Assembly: GCA_035236585.1 (NCBI GenBank)
Contig: CP141135.1
Location: 72,703,057 to 72,767,056 of the forward strand
Reading direction: 5' to 3'
From: Warburgia ugandensis
Taxonomy: Eukaryota > Streptophyta > Magnoliopsida > Canellales > Canellaceae
DNA: 64,000 nucleotides
Shown here piece by piece: positions 1-11,995 of this stretch (its first letter is position 1; every line of letters starts with the position of its first letter). The translations under genes and the position numbers were made by a program. The notes beneath the pieces are model-generated. The model was not told where the DNA came from. It saw only the letters and a list, made by a program, of their open reading frames with translations, and ran no database searches.

Positions 1-840
1 CAAAATGTTATTAACATAATATGATCTTAATTGAGTCCATAATTCTTTATAAATCACTAAAAAAGTAACTAATCCTCCTTATCTGAGCAAATTTCCATAA
101 AGACTGGCAATCGCCTTCTGGATCCCGGACGGCATTGAAGATCTCAAATTTGCAGGCGGTGTCGATACACGTCTAGTATCTGCCGCTGGTTTTAGTGCCG
201 ATACCGGTGCCGGTGACCGCGGTGGCGGAGATGCTAACTGGTTTTAGTGTCACAATAGTTTCCATGAATTAATCACCACCGTACCATGGGATCATCTCAT
301 CCATCTGATTAATATACTAACTTGTATGGTTTGCCATGACCATCATCCATGAAATTTACTTGTATTAAAACTGTACGTGTAGACATGTACGGTGATCCAG
401 ACCACTCATTCACCTGCAAGCATCTGAATTGGATAAATCTAGAACGAATATTTCGCAGAGGAGATCATCGAAGTGACGGCTCTGAATGTTTAAAGGTAAA
501 AATATATAGGCAATCTTAGAAGATCAAAGTTTGCATCATCATTGGAGAAGATTTCTTGGGTATATCATAGCGAATCTAGTTGTGGATGAAAGCTCAACGG
601 TGTAGACTTTAGATCACCATTCCATTTTGGCTCTTAGCCATTTAATCCATGCCGTGAATTAAATGAGATTTGAATGAGGAAATCGATATTTACCTCAGAT
701 TTATCTCTTGCCTGCGTCTCCTTTTTCCCATGAGCTAATGATACAAAATACAGATGGACCTCATCTTTCAATGATCCAAGCCGTTCATCTTCTTGGCCCT
801 ATCTTTGATGGACTGTCTACTAAAAATCTCTTCCATCACA
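1..840. other. No gene recognised
   Basis: I see no splice-supported coding sequence, RNA gene or clear repeat here. A short GC-richer patch near 160-235 contains a direct repeat of ctggttttagtg but has no recognisable coding frame. Confidence 0.5.
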
Positions 841-849
841 TGGTTCCAA

Positions 850-1045
850 CCCTATGTTTTCATGTAGTAGTAACTTGTGAAAGAAAGGGTGTAACAAGAT
901 TTCAGTATCATACCGTCCACTTTACAGCCTTTAAAGAAAAAAGGGTATAAAGTTTCTGACCCTATGTTGTCATGTAGTATTTCCTTGTGAAAGAAAGGGT
1001 GTAACAAAATTTCTGTATCATACGATCCACTTTACAGCCTTAAAA
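850..1045. repeat. Tandem duplication, about 110-bp unit, two copies
   Basis: Two adjacent similar copies share the blocks cctatgtt(t/g)tcatgtagta, gtgaaagaaagggtgtaaca and tccactttacagcctt. They occupy about 850-935 and 961-1045. No function is visible. Confidence 0.75.
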
Positions 1046-1104
1046 AAAAGTCTAAAAAATGCAAGTGTTTAATTAGGTCGATCAAATGAAGAGCGTGGAG
1101 CACT

Positions 1105-1105
<1 letters not shown>

Positions 1106-1146
<41 letters not shown>
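1106..1146. repeat. (GA)n microsatellite
   Basis: Uninterrupted GA dinucleotide tract of about 20 units. It is not close to a recognised gene. Confidence 0.95.
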
Positions 1147-1151
<5 letters not shown>

Positions 1152-1694
1152 ATGACCTGGCATTTAGTGGAAGAGAGCCTAGAAACGGACGATGGGGTTG
1201 TTTGATGGCCTGCCATGGCACCAGCGTTCTGTGTACAAAGAAAGATGGGTTCTATGCAATCACACTGGAACAAACTGTGAAGATCAGTATTACAAGAAAA
1301 AGCAGAGAAGAAAAAATTTAAGAGGGAACGTGGTTGGAGCCATAACCTTATATCTTCTAAGCGTGGAATGTTTTCTGAGCTGTTCAAAGTGTAGAAGGAG
1401 ATTAGGACTCTTCTACTATTACATTATAAAGTCTAAAAGGGAGATTAGAGTTCTACTCGGTCCAAGCAAACGATTTTAAGAAACGTAAATAAAGGAGGAA
1501 GTTGTTGCGAAGATCAAGCTTCATGATACTCTTTCCTAAATAGAAATGCTTAGAAAATAAGGTCCAATGGGCAACTTTTCAAATCTCAATTAAATATATA
1601 TACAAAATGTACAATACAACTATTTCTCTATCATCAAAAAATAGGTACTGATATATTTCTCATTTCTCCAAAGCTTCCTAGTTTGTTGAGATGG

Positions 1695-1996
1695 ATAAGC
1701 AGTAAGATAAGAAAGAATATAATTAGGAATGAAAATATTAGATGAAAATTTAGGGGGACCACCAATAGGTAAGATGAAGAAGATTAGACTTAGATGGTTT
1801 AGACATGTCGAAAGGAGACTAAAAACGAAGGAGTAAGACAATGTAAGTAGAAGATTCTAAAAAGGCAAGGAAAAGCCCATAAGTGGATAGAAGTAGTGAG
1901 AAAATATTTAAAAACTTTAAAACTAAATAATAGAGGAATAAGATTAATGTGGATGACCCCTAATTAGGATAAGGTCTTTGATGATAATGATGAGAA
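1695..1996 (+). mobile_element. RTE-type LINE, 3' end fragment
   Basis: The segment matches the 3' end of the RTE copy at 35721-36700. It carries the remains of the conserved C-terminal region (an RLRWFGHVQRR-like segment, then a VVRKDL-like segment), followed by the family terminal sequence gacccctaattaggataagg and a degenerate (GAT)n tail ending near 1996. It is strongly 5' truncated and diverged, and no coding frame survives. Confidence 0.75.
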
Positions 1997-2014
1997 TCAA
2001 ACTGGCTCTCCTAT

Positions 2015-2235
2015 ACTCTTATGCTATGGTCTCTTCTCAATCACTCTTTCAAAAAGTTTCATGTTATAACTTATAAGTTTGATCCCTCAATAATTAGTAC
2101 AACTCTACATATCTCCTTTATTCCTATAAATTCCTATAATATAGCTTTTGCTCCATTCATCTGACATTTTCTTCGATTTTACAATCTTGTTATACAAATT
2201 TATCATCCAAAATTTTCAAAATTGATTTTCTACTA
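2015..2235 (-). mobile_element. RTE-type LINE, reverse-transcriptase fragment
   Basis: On the minus strand this resembles the N-terminal part of an RTE reverse transcriptase (a DEWxKS segment, a YKNKGD-like segment, NYRGIKL-like, then MKLFERVIE). Several stops interrupt it. The same region is present in the longer copy at 9042-11995 around 10030-10110. It is an old fragment lying tail-to-tail with the piece at 1695-1996. Confidence 0.6.
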
Positions 2236-2307
2236 TGAAACAAAAAAATAATAATCAAAATAGTACAAACAAGTTTCCCAAACATGTATATAGGAAGTAT
2301 AAAAGTA

Positions 2308-2311
<4 letters not shown>

Positions 2312-2373
<62 letters not shown>
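2312..2373. repeat. (TA)n microsatellite
   Basis: Perfect TA dinucleotide tract of about 30 units. Confidence 0.97.
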
Positions 2374-2379
<6 letters not shown>

Positions 2380-3540
2380 ACTAGGACAAAAAAAGGTTAC
2401 AAAGGTTACTACAGATGGGATGCTAATAACACGAGAAATGATAAACTAAAGCTCTTTAAATAAGCTTCAAAGTGGGCTTCCTTTAATCTCACCAGATGTC
2501 TTATTTAAGCACATATTTTGGTTAACTACCTTTGACCAATAAAATGCACTAACCACTTGTGTGGGTTAAATGGAACATGTGTCATCATGATAAGTAACCT
2601 CCTTTGAGGCCTAGTTAGAATTCTTTTTTTCTTGAATGATAGACACACACTATGCACAATCTCAAACCCTAGTGCCGAACAACACTATGCACAGTTAGTG
2701 CCAAACAACATGGTGCCTCTCTTCGCTATCCTTGGTCGGTGGTTCTAGATAACACTTTTCCTTATTGGGGAGATTTCAAGTACATTTAAGAATTAGGACA
2801 GTAGTTTCTAATTAGTTAGTCCACTTTTATTCCTATATTGGTGTTTGCTTACCAAGTTGTAAAATCTTACACAATCACAGTTTTACAAATCCTAACCATT
2901 ATCTTTTGAACATCTTAATTAACCATGCTCGTGCATGGTCCTAGTAATTGTTGTTTTGGACGTGAAAATGGATATAAAATCTTGACCATTCAAAGGTATC
3001 GGATGCTGCGCGCATGAGATTTTGAGGGTGTTTTCCATCTAACTATAATCCCGCAAGATCGACAGTTCAGATCACAGAAAATCTGGGGCCTTCTCGTCCA
3101 ATTTTAGCTGCCCATTCAACTTGTACGTTTAGTAGAGCTAGCCCCAGATCTTGCAGTCTCCTTTCATTCGCATTGACCACGTAAAGTTGGACTACTCGTA
3201 GAAAAATTCCAATTGGACGAGCAATTCGTTAAGAGTAAAATTGTTGGTGTTAAAATGGTTCAGAGTCACTTTTGATAATCTACCGCTCATCCTACGAACA
3301 AGTAGTGTGAACGAACTTCTCTCCCGTAACCTCCTTCTGTTGACACATCCAGACCTGTTTCGAGAACGACCCGTGGACGACGTGCAATATTTAACTCATT
3401 TTCGATTGGGCCACCTATGTAATATCAATCATCCAAATCCATCCATTGATGACCCAGATCGGTAAAAATCAATCATCGCGAATATTTCTGATCGTTCGAT
3501 AAAAATATTTTGACATAAGGGTATTTTTCCTGACCGTTGC
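2374..3540. other. No gene recognised
   Basis: AT-rich intergenic sequence. Small open frames near 3241-3465 have no recognisable domain, no start context and no splice partners, so I do not call a gene. Confidence 0.45.
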
Positions 3541-3639
3541 TCTTCAACCACCAAAGTAGGGCTACAGATCAAGGGTCTTGATCATGCTATCATGATCTCT
3601 GAAGTGGATAAATAGGCAATGGAGTTCCTTATATGGAGT

Positions 3640-3955
3640 TATTATGAGGTGGGGTGTCGTTATAAATAGATGGAAAATATTAACGGGCAAATGTATTGAT
3701 AAGGCTAACCGTTTCAGTGATCCAAACCGTCTATTGTTTGGCTAACGCTCTGGATGAACCATGCGCGAAATTCAGAATCCAACGGTAACATTTACTTGAC
3801 TAATCAAAGGCTTAGGATCATCTACGGTGAAGAATTTGTATGTGAGCTCTGGCTTACGACATGAATGGTTACGATGATTGAAGCAGTGGGCTCCATTTCT
3901 ACACTTACCGCTAATATTTTCTGTCTATTTATAGTGACACCCCACCGGATAAGAA
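3640..3955. mobile_element. Inverted-repeat (MITE-like) element
   Basis: The left arm, ggtggggtgtcgttataaat followed by agatggaaaatatta, starts at about 3648. Its reverse complement, with a few mismatches, ends at about 3945 (taatattttctgtctattta, then tagtgacaccccacc). The arms are about 45-50 nt and enclose about 200 bp without coding capacity. Weaker similarity continues outward (ttccttat in both arms), so the original element may have been about 0.5 kb. No target duplication could be fixed, so the superfamily is unknown. Confidence 0.6.
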
Positions 3956-4634
3956 CGTATTCTTCCTGTAAGGAAACCACCGGACAGAGTGTCCTGGTGT
4001 TACCTTTTGTATGTCATCTTCAAAACTGTCTACCAAATCAACGGCCAGGATCATAACATAATGTTATTGGCCCCAGATTAGACATTCTCGTTCAACCGTG
4101 TCCTTTTAGTCTATTGCTAACACGCTACTGTGTTGTTTCTCGGTAAATGTGGGACCCATATTTTGAATGATTTTTAACCGTTAATCTAACCTCTTGCTAT
4201 AGATGATCATATACCAGAAGTAACATACTTTGCAGGATCCTGCCATTGATTATTTATTTGTTTATTAAATTTAAGCTGTTTTGAGTGTCACCAATTTACT
4301 AACGATTTTACTGGTGGAATAAACCAATCTGATTTTTTGGGTTAGGCTCATTTATGGCAAGATTGTCAAGATGAACGGATGAATTATCAAAACATGGGCC
4401 CCGCAACTGAAGAAGCTAGCGTAATATGCCAAATAAGGGTGTATCCGATGGGAATAAAGGGGCTTATTTACAAATGGCATCTGAATATAGTTGGAATGAA
4501 ACTGCCGTTGCCACGTCAGATTTTTTCGGTGGGACCCACGTGACCGCAACCATATGTTGGTTTCGCGGGCTTTCAAAACAGAAGGACCCTTTTCATTCGC
4601 TGTTCTCTTTCAAACAGAGTTTCTTCCTGGGCAA

Positions 4635-4661
4635 CCTCTCTCTCTCTCTCTCTCTCTCTCT
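4635..4661. repeat. (CT)n tract in putative leader
   Basis: About 13 CT units within the putative 5' leader of the CCCH gene. Confidence 0.9.
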
Positions 4662-4839
4662 GCTGAGCGCGGCGATTTCGTGGAAGAGGAAGACAGGGAG
4701 AAAATCTTCGGATCTGCAATCGGATGAACGGAGGTTAATCGAGGTAGAAAAGGAATCTTCGATCAATCTGGACATTTTCTTAGCTGGAACATGTAATCAT
4801 TTGAATTCTTTGTTATGAATTTCGTTTTTTCTGAAAAAA

Positions 4840-5740
4840 TCTGAATCTAGTTTGATTGTTCCGAAGATCTTTCTCCTATTTCTGGTGAAATGATCTTAGT
4901 TTTCTGATTAGAAGCTTTTTTTTTTTTGCATTTCTAATGAAAATAAGCACTAAAGAAGGCGAAATTTGCTGATCGGAAAGATTTTCGTAGTTTACTGAGT
5001 TTGAAGAACTAAATTGAAGCTTGAATTTACTTTTTCTGCTAAAAGATTTGTAACTAGTTCAATGTTTCCGGTGATATTTTCCCTGTTTCTGGTAGACTAA
5101 TCTAAGATTTTGCGGATAGCAGTTTTTTTAGAGGCAGTGCTAATGAAAATCGACCGGAAAGAAGGAAAGAAAATTGAAAGGTAAGGCGGAATCTCTGGAC
5201 CGGAAAGATTTTCGTAGTTTTGAAAGCTCTTCGAGCTTGAATTTAGTTTTGCAAATTAGAAATTGTTTTAGCTGGATTCAGTTTCGTAAAGGCGGAATCT
5301 CTGGATCGGAAAGATTTTAACTTGACATTGCAGAAAATAAGCAGAAAAGAAAGGAAAATTTTGAAAGCGAATCCCCCAATCGGAAAGATTTTCGCAAATG
5401 TGATGATTCCAACGATCCTTTTTCTATTTTTTGCAAAGACTAATATCTGATGCGTCAAAATTTTGTTCTCCAGATCATTAGTGAAACTTTGAAACGAAGG
5501 GAAGGACTTTGAAAATGCAGGTGGAAACTCTCAATCGAGAGAGATTTCGTAATTTTTAGAAATATTTCAACTTCAGTTTTCTTGCAGAAAAAGCAACACA
5601 GTTTCTGACCATTAAATTGCTTGATGAGGGAAATTGTTTGGAAAATGAAGAAATTTTTAATTTTCAGCATCTGAATCAGGGGAAACCGTAGAAATTTCAA
5701 ATACTTTCAAGCTTCGCGCTTCATAGAGAACCTGTGGTTA
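4840..5740. repeat. Degenerate tandem array in the leader intron
   Basis: A block containing cggaaagattttcg recurs near 4972, 5200, 5306 and 5380, with a weaker copy near 5533. Two or more copies are preceded by ggcggaatctctgga. A second block (tttctggt followed by an aatctta-like segment) alternates with it. Spacing is uneven, about 75-215 bp. The array looks like repeated partial duplication of one leader-intron segment. Confidence 0.6.
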
Positions 5741-6546
5741 TGCAGGCTGAAAGTCTAGGTTTTTGGCTTCTTCTTTCTTTCATTGTTTCTCGGATTATTT
5801 GTAAGTTACGATTTTGCTTGCGGAAAGTCTGTGTTATGCTCTTGTTTCTTCGATTGTTTATCAAATTACTTGAACAATTCCTTTATGCTGAAAATTGTTT
5901 GGAAGATTTGGAAACATGGTACCTCCATTAGGAGAAATTCCAGCCGAAATTTTGAGCTTCATTTTCTTATAGCTAGATCAACTTTTTCGTTATCCATTGA
6001 TTTTCTTCTTTATTAAGCATTCAAAAAAATATGTTCTTTCTTATACAGAGTATCAATATTTGCAGTATTAAGGTGGCTAACTAATTCCGTTTCTCTATGT
6101 CATCATATCTTTATCTATCCACATGTAATGAAATCCGTATGCATGTATACACAGCTACGGACATGTATATGCATATTATATACATCCATAATGTCATACA
6201 TATGAACATGCAAGCATGCGTTGCTAACATATGCACATGTATGTACGTACATCATGCATGGACATATATGTATTGGTTCATCAAAAACATCTGCCGAAAA
6301 AACGCCTGCTTTCCACTGAAAACTCAGTGTACATATATAAGAATTATCTCCATTCCTCACCCAGTTAACCTCCTTCGTTCAAATGAAGACGCAAAAACTA
6401 TCAAAATGCCGTGAAAGATACGAAGAGAGGGAGGTTTTGTATCACGAACTCGTGTTTTTCCTGCTCCTGGCGAAACGTAATTTATCGTCCTCTCCAAAAC
6501 AGAGAGAATGGCTATACGAATGTAGAAAAGCTGACAAGGAGATATT

Positions 6547-7171
6547 ATGGAGATGTTCTACAGCAACAACACCAACAGCAGCAACAGTGACAGCTCTGAG
6601 AAAACGAGCAGCAGCAGCACCAATTCCCTCGACTCATCCAACAAACCCATGATTCGAAGGACCGGTTACCCTCTCTCCGTCAGTTCCTATCTGACTCCAG
6701 CATTCAGCTCCTGTCTCAATCTCAACCCTTATTCTCCCGGCTCTCCCGATGTGGAACCTGCCCTTCTCCGCTTCTCCCGCGCTGCCACTGGAATGTTAAC
6801 GTCGGAAACCGATCAATTTTTTACTCCAGCAGCAGCGGATTCCAATCAACTCCACTTCCTCCAACAGCATCACAAATTATCTCCCCTTTCCACCCTGGGA
6901 TCTTCTTCTTGGACCCCTGCTCTGTCGCCTATCGAGAACCTGGAAACGCCTCCCTCGAGGTCTCCGCCCGTGTACAGAACGCCGGTGAAGTTGACGGAGG
7001 AGGAAGTTCTGGTGATGGATGAGATTCCTGTCAATGCATTGGGCGGGAATCGGTCGAGGATGGTGCCCGATTGTGGATCGTATTCTTCTGCTGCAAACAA
7101 TCTCTACAAGACCGAGATTTGCCGCGCTTGGGAGGACAATGGGAGTTGTCGCTATGGATCCAAATGTCAGG

Positions 7172-7241
<70 letters not shown>

Positions 7242-8080
7242 ATTTCTCACTTTGTCATTCTTATTTTGCAGTTTGCTCATGGGAAAGAAGAGCTCCGACC
7301 ATCTACACGCCAGCCGAAGCAAAAGCCAGAGGTTAGTCAAACACTGTTTTTTCTAATTTCCGCAAGGAAGCACAACTTAATGCCGCCGTGTTTTAATTGA
7401 TATACCGTCTGCTTATTTCTGACTAGATATTTCAGTCCTTAGGTGGTGAGAAGTACTATTCCATATCCTTTTATTCCCTGAATTGAAGCCTTAAATAGAA
7501 GGGAGAAAAAGAAGATAAATCAAGCCCAAACTTGCACAGTATTGGTCAAATGGCTTGGTCTAGTGGAACCCACTCGCTCAAAAAGTCCAATCAACCCTGT
7601 GCGGGTCCCAGTAATAAACGGCAATAATCCCAAAAGCCTTATGCAATCTTGAGACTTCTCTTTTGTAATTCTGACTTACTGAGTGCTGCTGACCGAATTT
7701 ACCATTCATTTTGACAACTAGACGGTTAAGATAGTATGGCGATAGAGATTGTAGGGTCAAGATGATTTGTTTATATATGAATTGGTGGGACCAACCTATT
7801 GGTTCTAACCCATTTCGGTTTCCTCATACAGATCTGTGCAGCGTTTGCTACTACTGGCTTATGCGTGTACGGAGCAAAGTGTCGTTTCCTTCACCAGCAG
7901 GCGACTCCTAAACCAGCACCTGCGAGGTTGCCAGTGGCAAACCGGAGCCAGATGAAGTACGAGGAATTGGTCGCGCTAGGAATGGCAGATGAAGCAACCG
8001 AGGCATATGTGAAGCAACTCTTATACGGCCCAAGCACGAGACGGAGACTGCCGGCTTTCAAAGAAATTTGCCCGGATTAG
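6547..8080 (+). CDS. Tandem CCCH zinc-finger protein (TTP-like, C3H14/C3H15 type)
   Basis: Three exons, 6547..7170, 7272..7331 and 7832..8080, join in frame with GT-AG introns to encode about 310 aa. The protein has a Ser/Thr/Asn-rich N-terminal half. Finger 1 (CX8CX5CX3H) is split by intron 1 right after KCQ and continues FAHGKEELRP in exon 2. Finger 2 (CX8CX5CX3H, ICAAFATTG to FLH) is in exon 3. The first finger has the usual YKTEICR lead-in. The second has KQKPEIC where the family usually has K-Y-K-T-E-x-C. Two fingers with about 18 residues between them are typical of tristetraprolin-like proteins that bind AU-rich mRNA; in Arabidopsis, C3H14/C3H15 act in secondary-wall and anther development. 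RNA binding is inferred from the fingers and the target is unknown. The start is the first ATG of the frame that runs into finger 1. Confidence 0.93.
7175..7240. repeat. (CT)33 filling CCCH intron 1
   Basis: The 101-bp intron (7171-7271) begins GTGA and then runs directly into about 33 CT units. Two thirds of the intron is therefore one microsatellite, starting at intron position +5. Confidence 0.95.
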
Positions 8081-9041
8081 GAAGCCCTTTGCTTACCGCC
8101 AGTGCTTTCACAATCTCCAGACATACAGATTTGCCTTCTTGCTTTCTTCTGCTTACTTTTTCTAGCTAGTTCTTGTTCAGTTTAACCTCAATTGTTTGCT
8201 TAAAGCATGTTTCTGGGACACCTTAGAAGGAACTAAGGATACAGAAGCTGTGCTTGTAGGCTCCACAAGTGACATGATGGTTGGATCGTTTGTTTTCCTT
8301 TTTGGTTATGAATTGTCCTGACTGCATCGTAGAGGACATCATCTGCAGTCGATGAGCCATTCCTCCGATCGAGCGTCCAATTACTATATTTGATCAATGA
8401 GAACGTCCAATTACTCATTCAAATTCCGTTGACGAGGCCTTCTATCGGCTTAGATCGAAGCAGTTTCAGTCCACCCATTTGGGCAGGACGATGAATCAGG
8501 TGGACTAATCAAAGGGTGTCACCACGTAGTAGTTGCTTGATTCAGAAGGTGGGACCAAGGGTGATATCTTCTTTGTGTTCATGTTTTACCTAATTAGCCG
8601 TGTAATTAATCTTTATGTTTATGTTATAAAGGTCTTGCTTACATTCGGATCAGTATTACTTTGTTTATGATATAGGAAGTGCCATAATGTTGCATCTAAT
8701 GTAGATACGAGACCTAGGAAATCAGTTTTTCTCCTGTGGTTGGAGCCGACAACGTAACGGACTTGTGCACAATCTGCCTTTAGATTGGGTTTGAGCCCCA
8801 TGGCTTATCAGTAAGATAAAGTGAGCTTTTATAGAATTAAGTCTAGCGCTTGGTTGAAGACCAACTAGGAGTCCCCTAAAGTATATTTGGTAGCAGGTAT
8901 GAGCTGCCGCAATTTTTCTTTAGCCGGAGATGAATTCTTTGCTTGTAATGAGTTATTTTTCTCAAAAGTGAAATTTGCCAACTCCTTAGATATATGCATT
9001 TCCATTGAAAAAATATTTTTTCATGAAAAGCATTTTATTCG
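8081..9041. other. 3' flank of the CCCH gene; no further gene
   Basis: 3' UTR and intergenic sequence. Short open frames on both strands have no domain content. No clear repeat was recognised before the LINE tail at 9042. Confidence 0.5.
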
Positions 9042-11995
9042 TCATCATCATTAAGACCTTATCCCAATTAAGGGTAGGTCATATGAATCTTGTATCATGG
9101 CTTCATTTAGTCCTAAAGTTTTAAGTCTTTTTTCACCATTTCTATTCACATTCTTTTGGGCCTTTTCTTTGCCCTTTTAGAACATTCTAGTTGCATTGCC
9201 TCACTCTTAACTGGTGCTATTTTTGGTCTCGTTTGGACATGTCCAAACTATCTAAGTCTAATCTCTCTCATCTTGTTACCTATTAGGTTGTCCCTAAGTT
9301 TACTCTAATGTTTTCATTCTTAATTCTATTCTTTCTTGTCTTGCCAATCATCCATCTCAACATCTTCATTTTTGTGACGTTCCTTAACAGCCCAACATTC
9401 TGATCCATAGGACATGGCCAACCTTATAACTATCCTATAGATTTTTCCTTTTAGCTTCAATGACACTTGTCGATCATACAAAATTCCAGATGCACATCTC
9501 CATTTGTTCCAATTAGCTCGAATTCTCTGGATTACCTCCCTCTCAATCTCTCCACTCTCACAAATCATTGATCCTAGATACAGAAAGTGGTATTTTACGG
9601 GGACTTTTTGGTTATCAATAATCTTAACTGGTGTTCCTCTCCTTGCTAAAATTGCATTCTATATGTTTTGTCTTTTAGATTCTAATGCTTTTGTCCATAA
9701 CTCTAGCTTTGTGTTTATGCCCTCCATTGTCACATTAAGTAAAACTAAATCATTTATAAATAGCATACACCATAGAATTTTCTTGTACAGATATTTTGTT
9801 AACTCATCCATAACTAGCATGAAAAGGTATGGGCTCAATGCCGGCTTTTAGTGTAATCCTACAATGGCAGAAAAATCATTGGTCTTGCCACTAATGGTCT
9901 TAACTATTGTTACTGTTCTTTTATACATATTTTTAATTATGTCTATATGCCACCCCAAAACCCCTTTCTCATTCAACCCCCTTCATATTAACTCTTTAAG
10001 AACTATCATAAGTTTTCTCTATCATAAGCTTTTTCGTCATTTTCTTTGATTTTATAATCTTATTAAACAACTTGGTCGACCAAATTACTCAAGTATCTCC
10101 CATATGCTTCTAAACCTTTATTGATATATCATCGGGCCCCATAGCCTTTCCTGATTTCATCTTTTTCAAGGCCTCTTTCACTTCAGGTATTCTAATCCTA
10201 CTTTCATATCTATAGTGTCCAACGTTATTTAGGTTTATAATATTTGCAGTCCCTATATTCTTAGAGTCATTGTCATTTAACAGTTTTTGAAAGTAAGTTT
10301 TTCATCTTCGTTTGATCTCCTCATCTTTGACTAATACCCTTTGATTATCACTTCTAATGCACTTAACATTATTTGTCCTTACCCTTATGTTATCTTATTT
10401 TTACAAGTTTAAACACATATTTCTCACATTCTCTTATTGCTAGTCTACTATAGAGGTCATCATATGCCTTAAGTATAGCCTTTTTTACTATTCTCTTAGC
10501 AACATTTTTAACATTCTTATACTGTTTGTAGTTTTTATTATTTCTATTGTTCTACCATGCTTTAAAATACACCCGGTTTTCTTTAATAACTTTTTGCATT
10601 GTTTCGCTCTACCACCATGTTTTCTTTACTAAGTGTCTTTTACCTTTAGATACTCCTAAGACATCTTTTGCCATTTTTTTAATGGACTCAATCATATTAG
10701 TCCACATGGTGTTTACTTCTGTTTTATAGTTCCAGTTTCCTTCCACCATAACTTATTTGTGAATGAGGTTATTTCTCTCCTTTTTAAGTTCTAACACTTA
10801 GTTTTTGGATACCTATTAAGTTTATTTCTTTTCTTCTATCTTTTAATATAGATATCCATAACCATTAACCTATGTTGTGAGGTTAAACTCTCACCAGGTA
10901 TCATCTTACAATCCTTACACACTGATTTTTTAGTATCCCTAAGTAGAAAAAAATCTACTAGACTTTTATGAAGTCCACTTTTAAAGGTTATCAAGTGTTC
11001 ATCCATTTCCTTAAATAATGTATTTGCAATGGCTAGGTTATATGATAAAGTAAAATAGATGATAGTTTCTCTCATCTTATTTCATTCTCCTATACCATAC
11101 CCTCATTGTATCCTATCATATCCTTCTTTTTCTTTTCATGCATGGTCATTTAAGTTAGCTCCTATGAATATACCTTCACCGTTGAAAATTTATTGCATGA
11201 CTTCCTCCATATCTTCTAAAAATTATCTCTTGATCATATTTTATAACCCTACTTGTGCTGCGTAGGCACTTATAACATTTATAATTTGCTCTCTTAGAAC
11301 AAGTTATATTATTATAATTTTATTACTGATTCTTTTAACATCCACAACTTTATCCTTTAATTCTTTATATACTGTTATTCCTAAGTCATTTATGTTATTA
11401 TTCTTTCCTATGTATCAGAGTTTATACCTATTGATTTCTCCATTTTTGGCCTATTTTTACTTAGTTTCTTGGATACAAGCGATATTGACTCTCCTACTTT
11501 TAATCAATTCTACTAACTCCATACTCTTACCTATCAATGTCCCTATATTTTCATGCGGTGATATAAATCTTATGCTCTTGACATATTTAATTTACCCGCG
11601 CACTTTTCAACCTCCATAACATGCACTCATTCCCACTTTTCATTGCATGTGTTGTTTCCGAGGGAATGCTCTAGCGGCCTTTACCTATTTTTTATTACAC
11701 CTAGGATCTGATATAGTGTCACTTTGGGGGGAACGCCCTAGTAACTCTTATCGTTTTTCACCACAATCAGGATCCAATGCATCGTGTCACTTATGGGAGA
11801 CGCTCTAGCTTGAGAGAATGTCAGTATTTTATTTATGTCATGTTAGGATTGCCATACTTTTAAGAAGATTGAGATTATTTTCATTTCTTACAAACTAATG
11901 TACAAATGCATATTCATTTACAAGTATGAAAGAAATAACAAAATTATCTTCAACTTCTTCTATACCAATTGTCACCTGATGCAAGACCCTCTTTC
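9042..11995 (-). mobile_element. RTE-type LINE, nearly full length, decayed
   Basis: Read on the minus strand, in order: a 5' hairpin-type untranslated unit (about 11850-11995); endonuclease remains (an IGTL-GKSMEL-like start near 11550, a GGDLN-like segment near 11160, and the segment ending IPGESLTSQHRLMV near 10900); reverse-transcriptase remains; and the C-terminal segment SGEIEREVIQRIRANWNKW near 9550. The family terminus cctacccttaattgggataa and a short (GAT)n tail end it at 9042. Many stops and frameshifts are spread throughout, so it is inactive. At about 2.95 kb it is close to RTE length. I found no convincing target duplication. Divergence from the copy at 35721 is obvious by eye, so it is older than that one. 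Confidence 0.85.

Larger units (their letters stand above)
4600..6546 (+). other. Probable promoter-proximal and 5' leader region of the CCCH gene
   Basis: A CT tract (4635-4661) lies in a GC-richer stretch that looks like a transcribed leader. A T-rich, intron-like sequence follows up to the CCCH gene start codon at 6547. No exon boundaries in the leader could be fixed from sequence alone. The open frames seen here on either strand have no domains. Confidence 0.45.

Noticed and set aside
5243-5700. Protein-coding frames on the minus strand in the CCCH leader
   Set aside because: They arise from the AT-rich repeat array and contain no domain.
7071-7400. Open frames reading long Ser-Leu repeats
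   Set aside because: They are translations of CT or GA microsatellites; the real CCCH frame splices out the tract. The same applies to the frames at 1082-1387, 13841-14173, 24926-25178 and 42232-42609.
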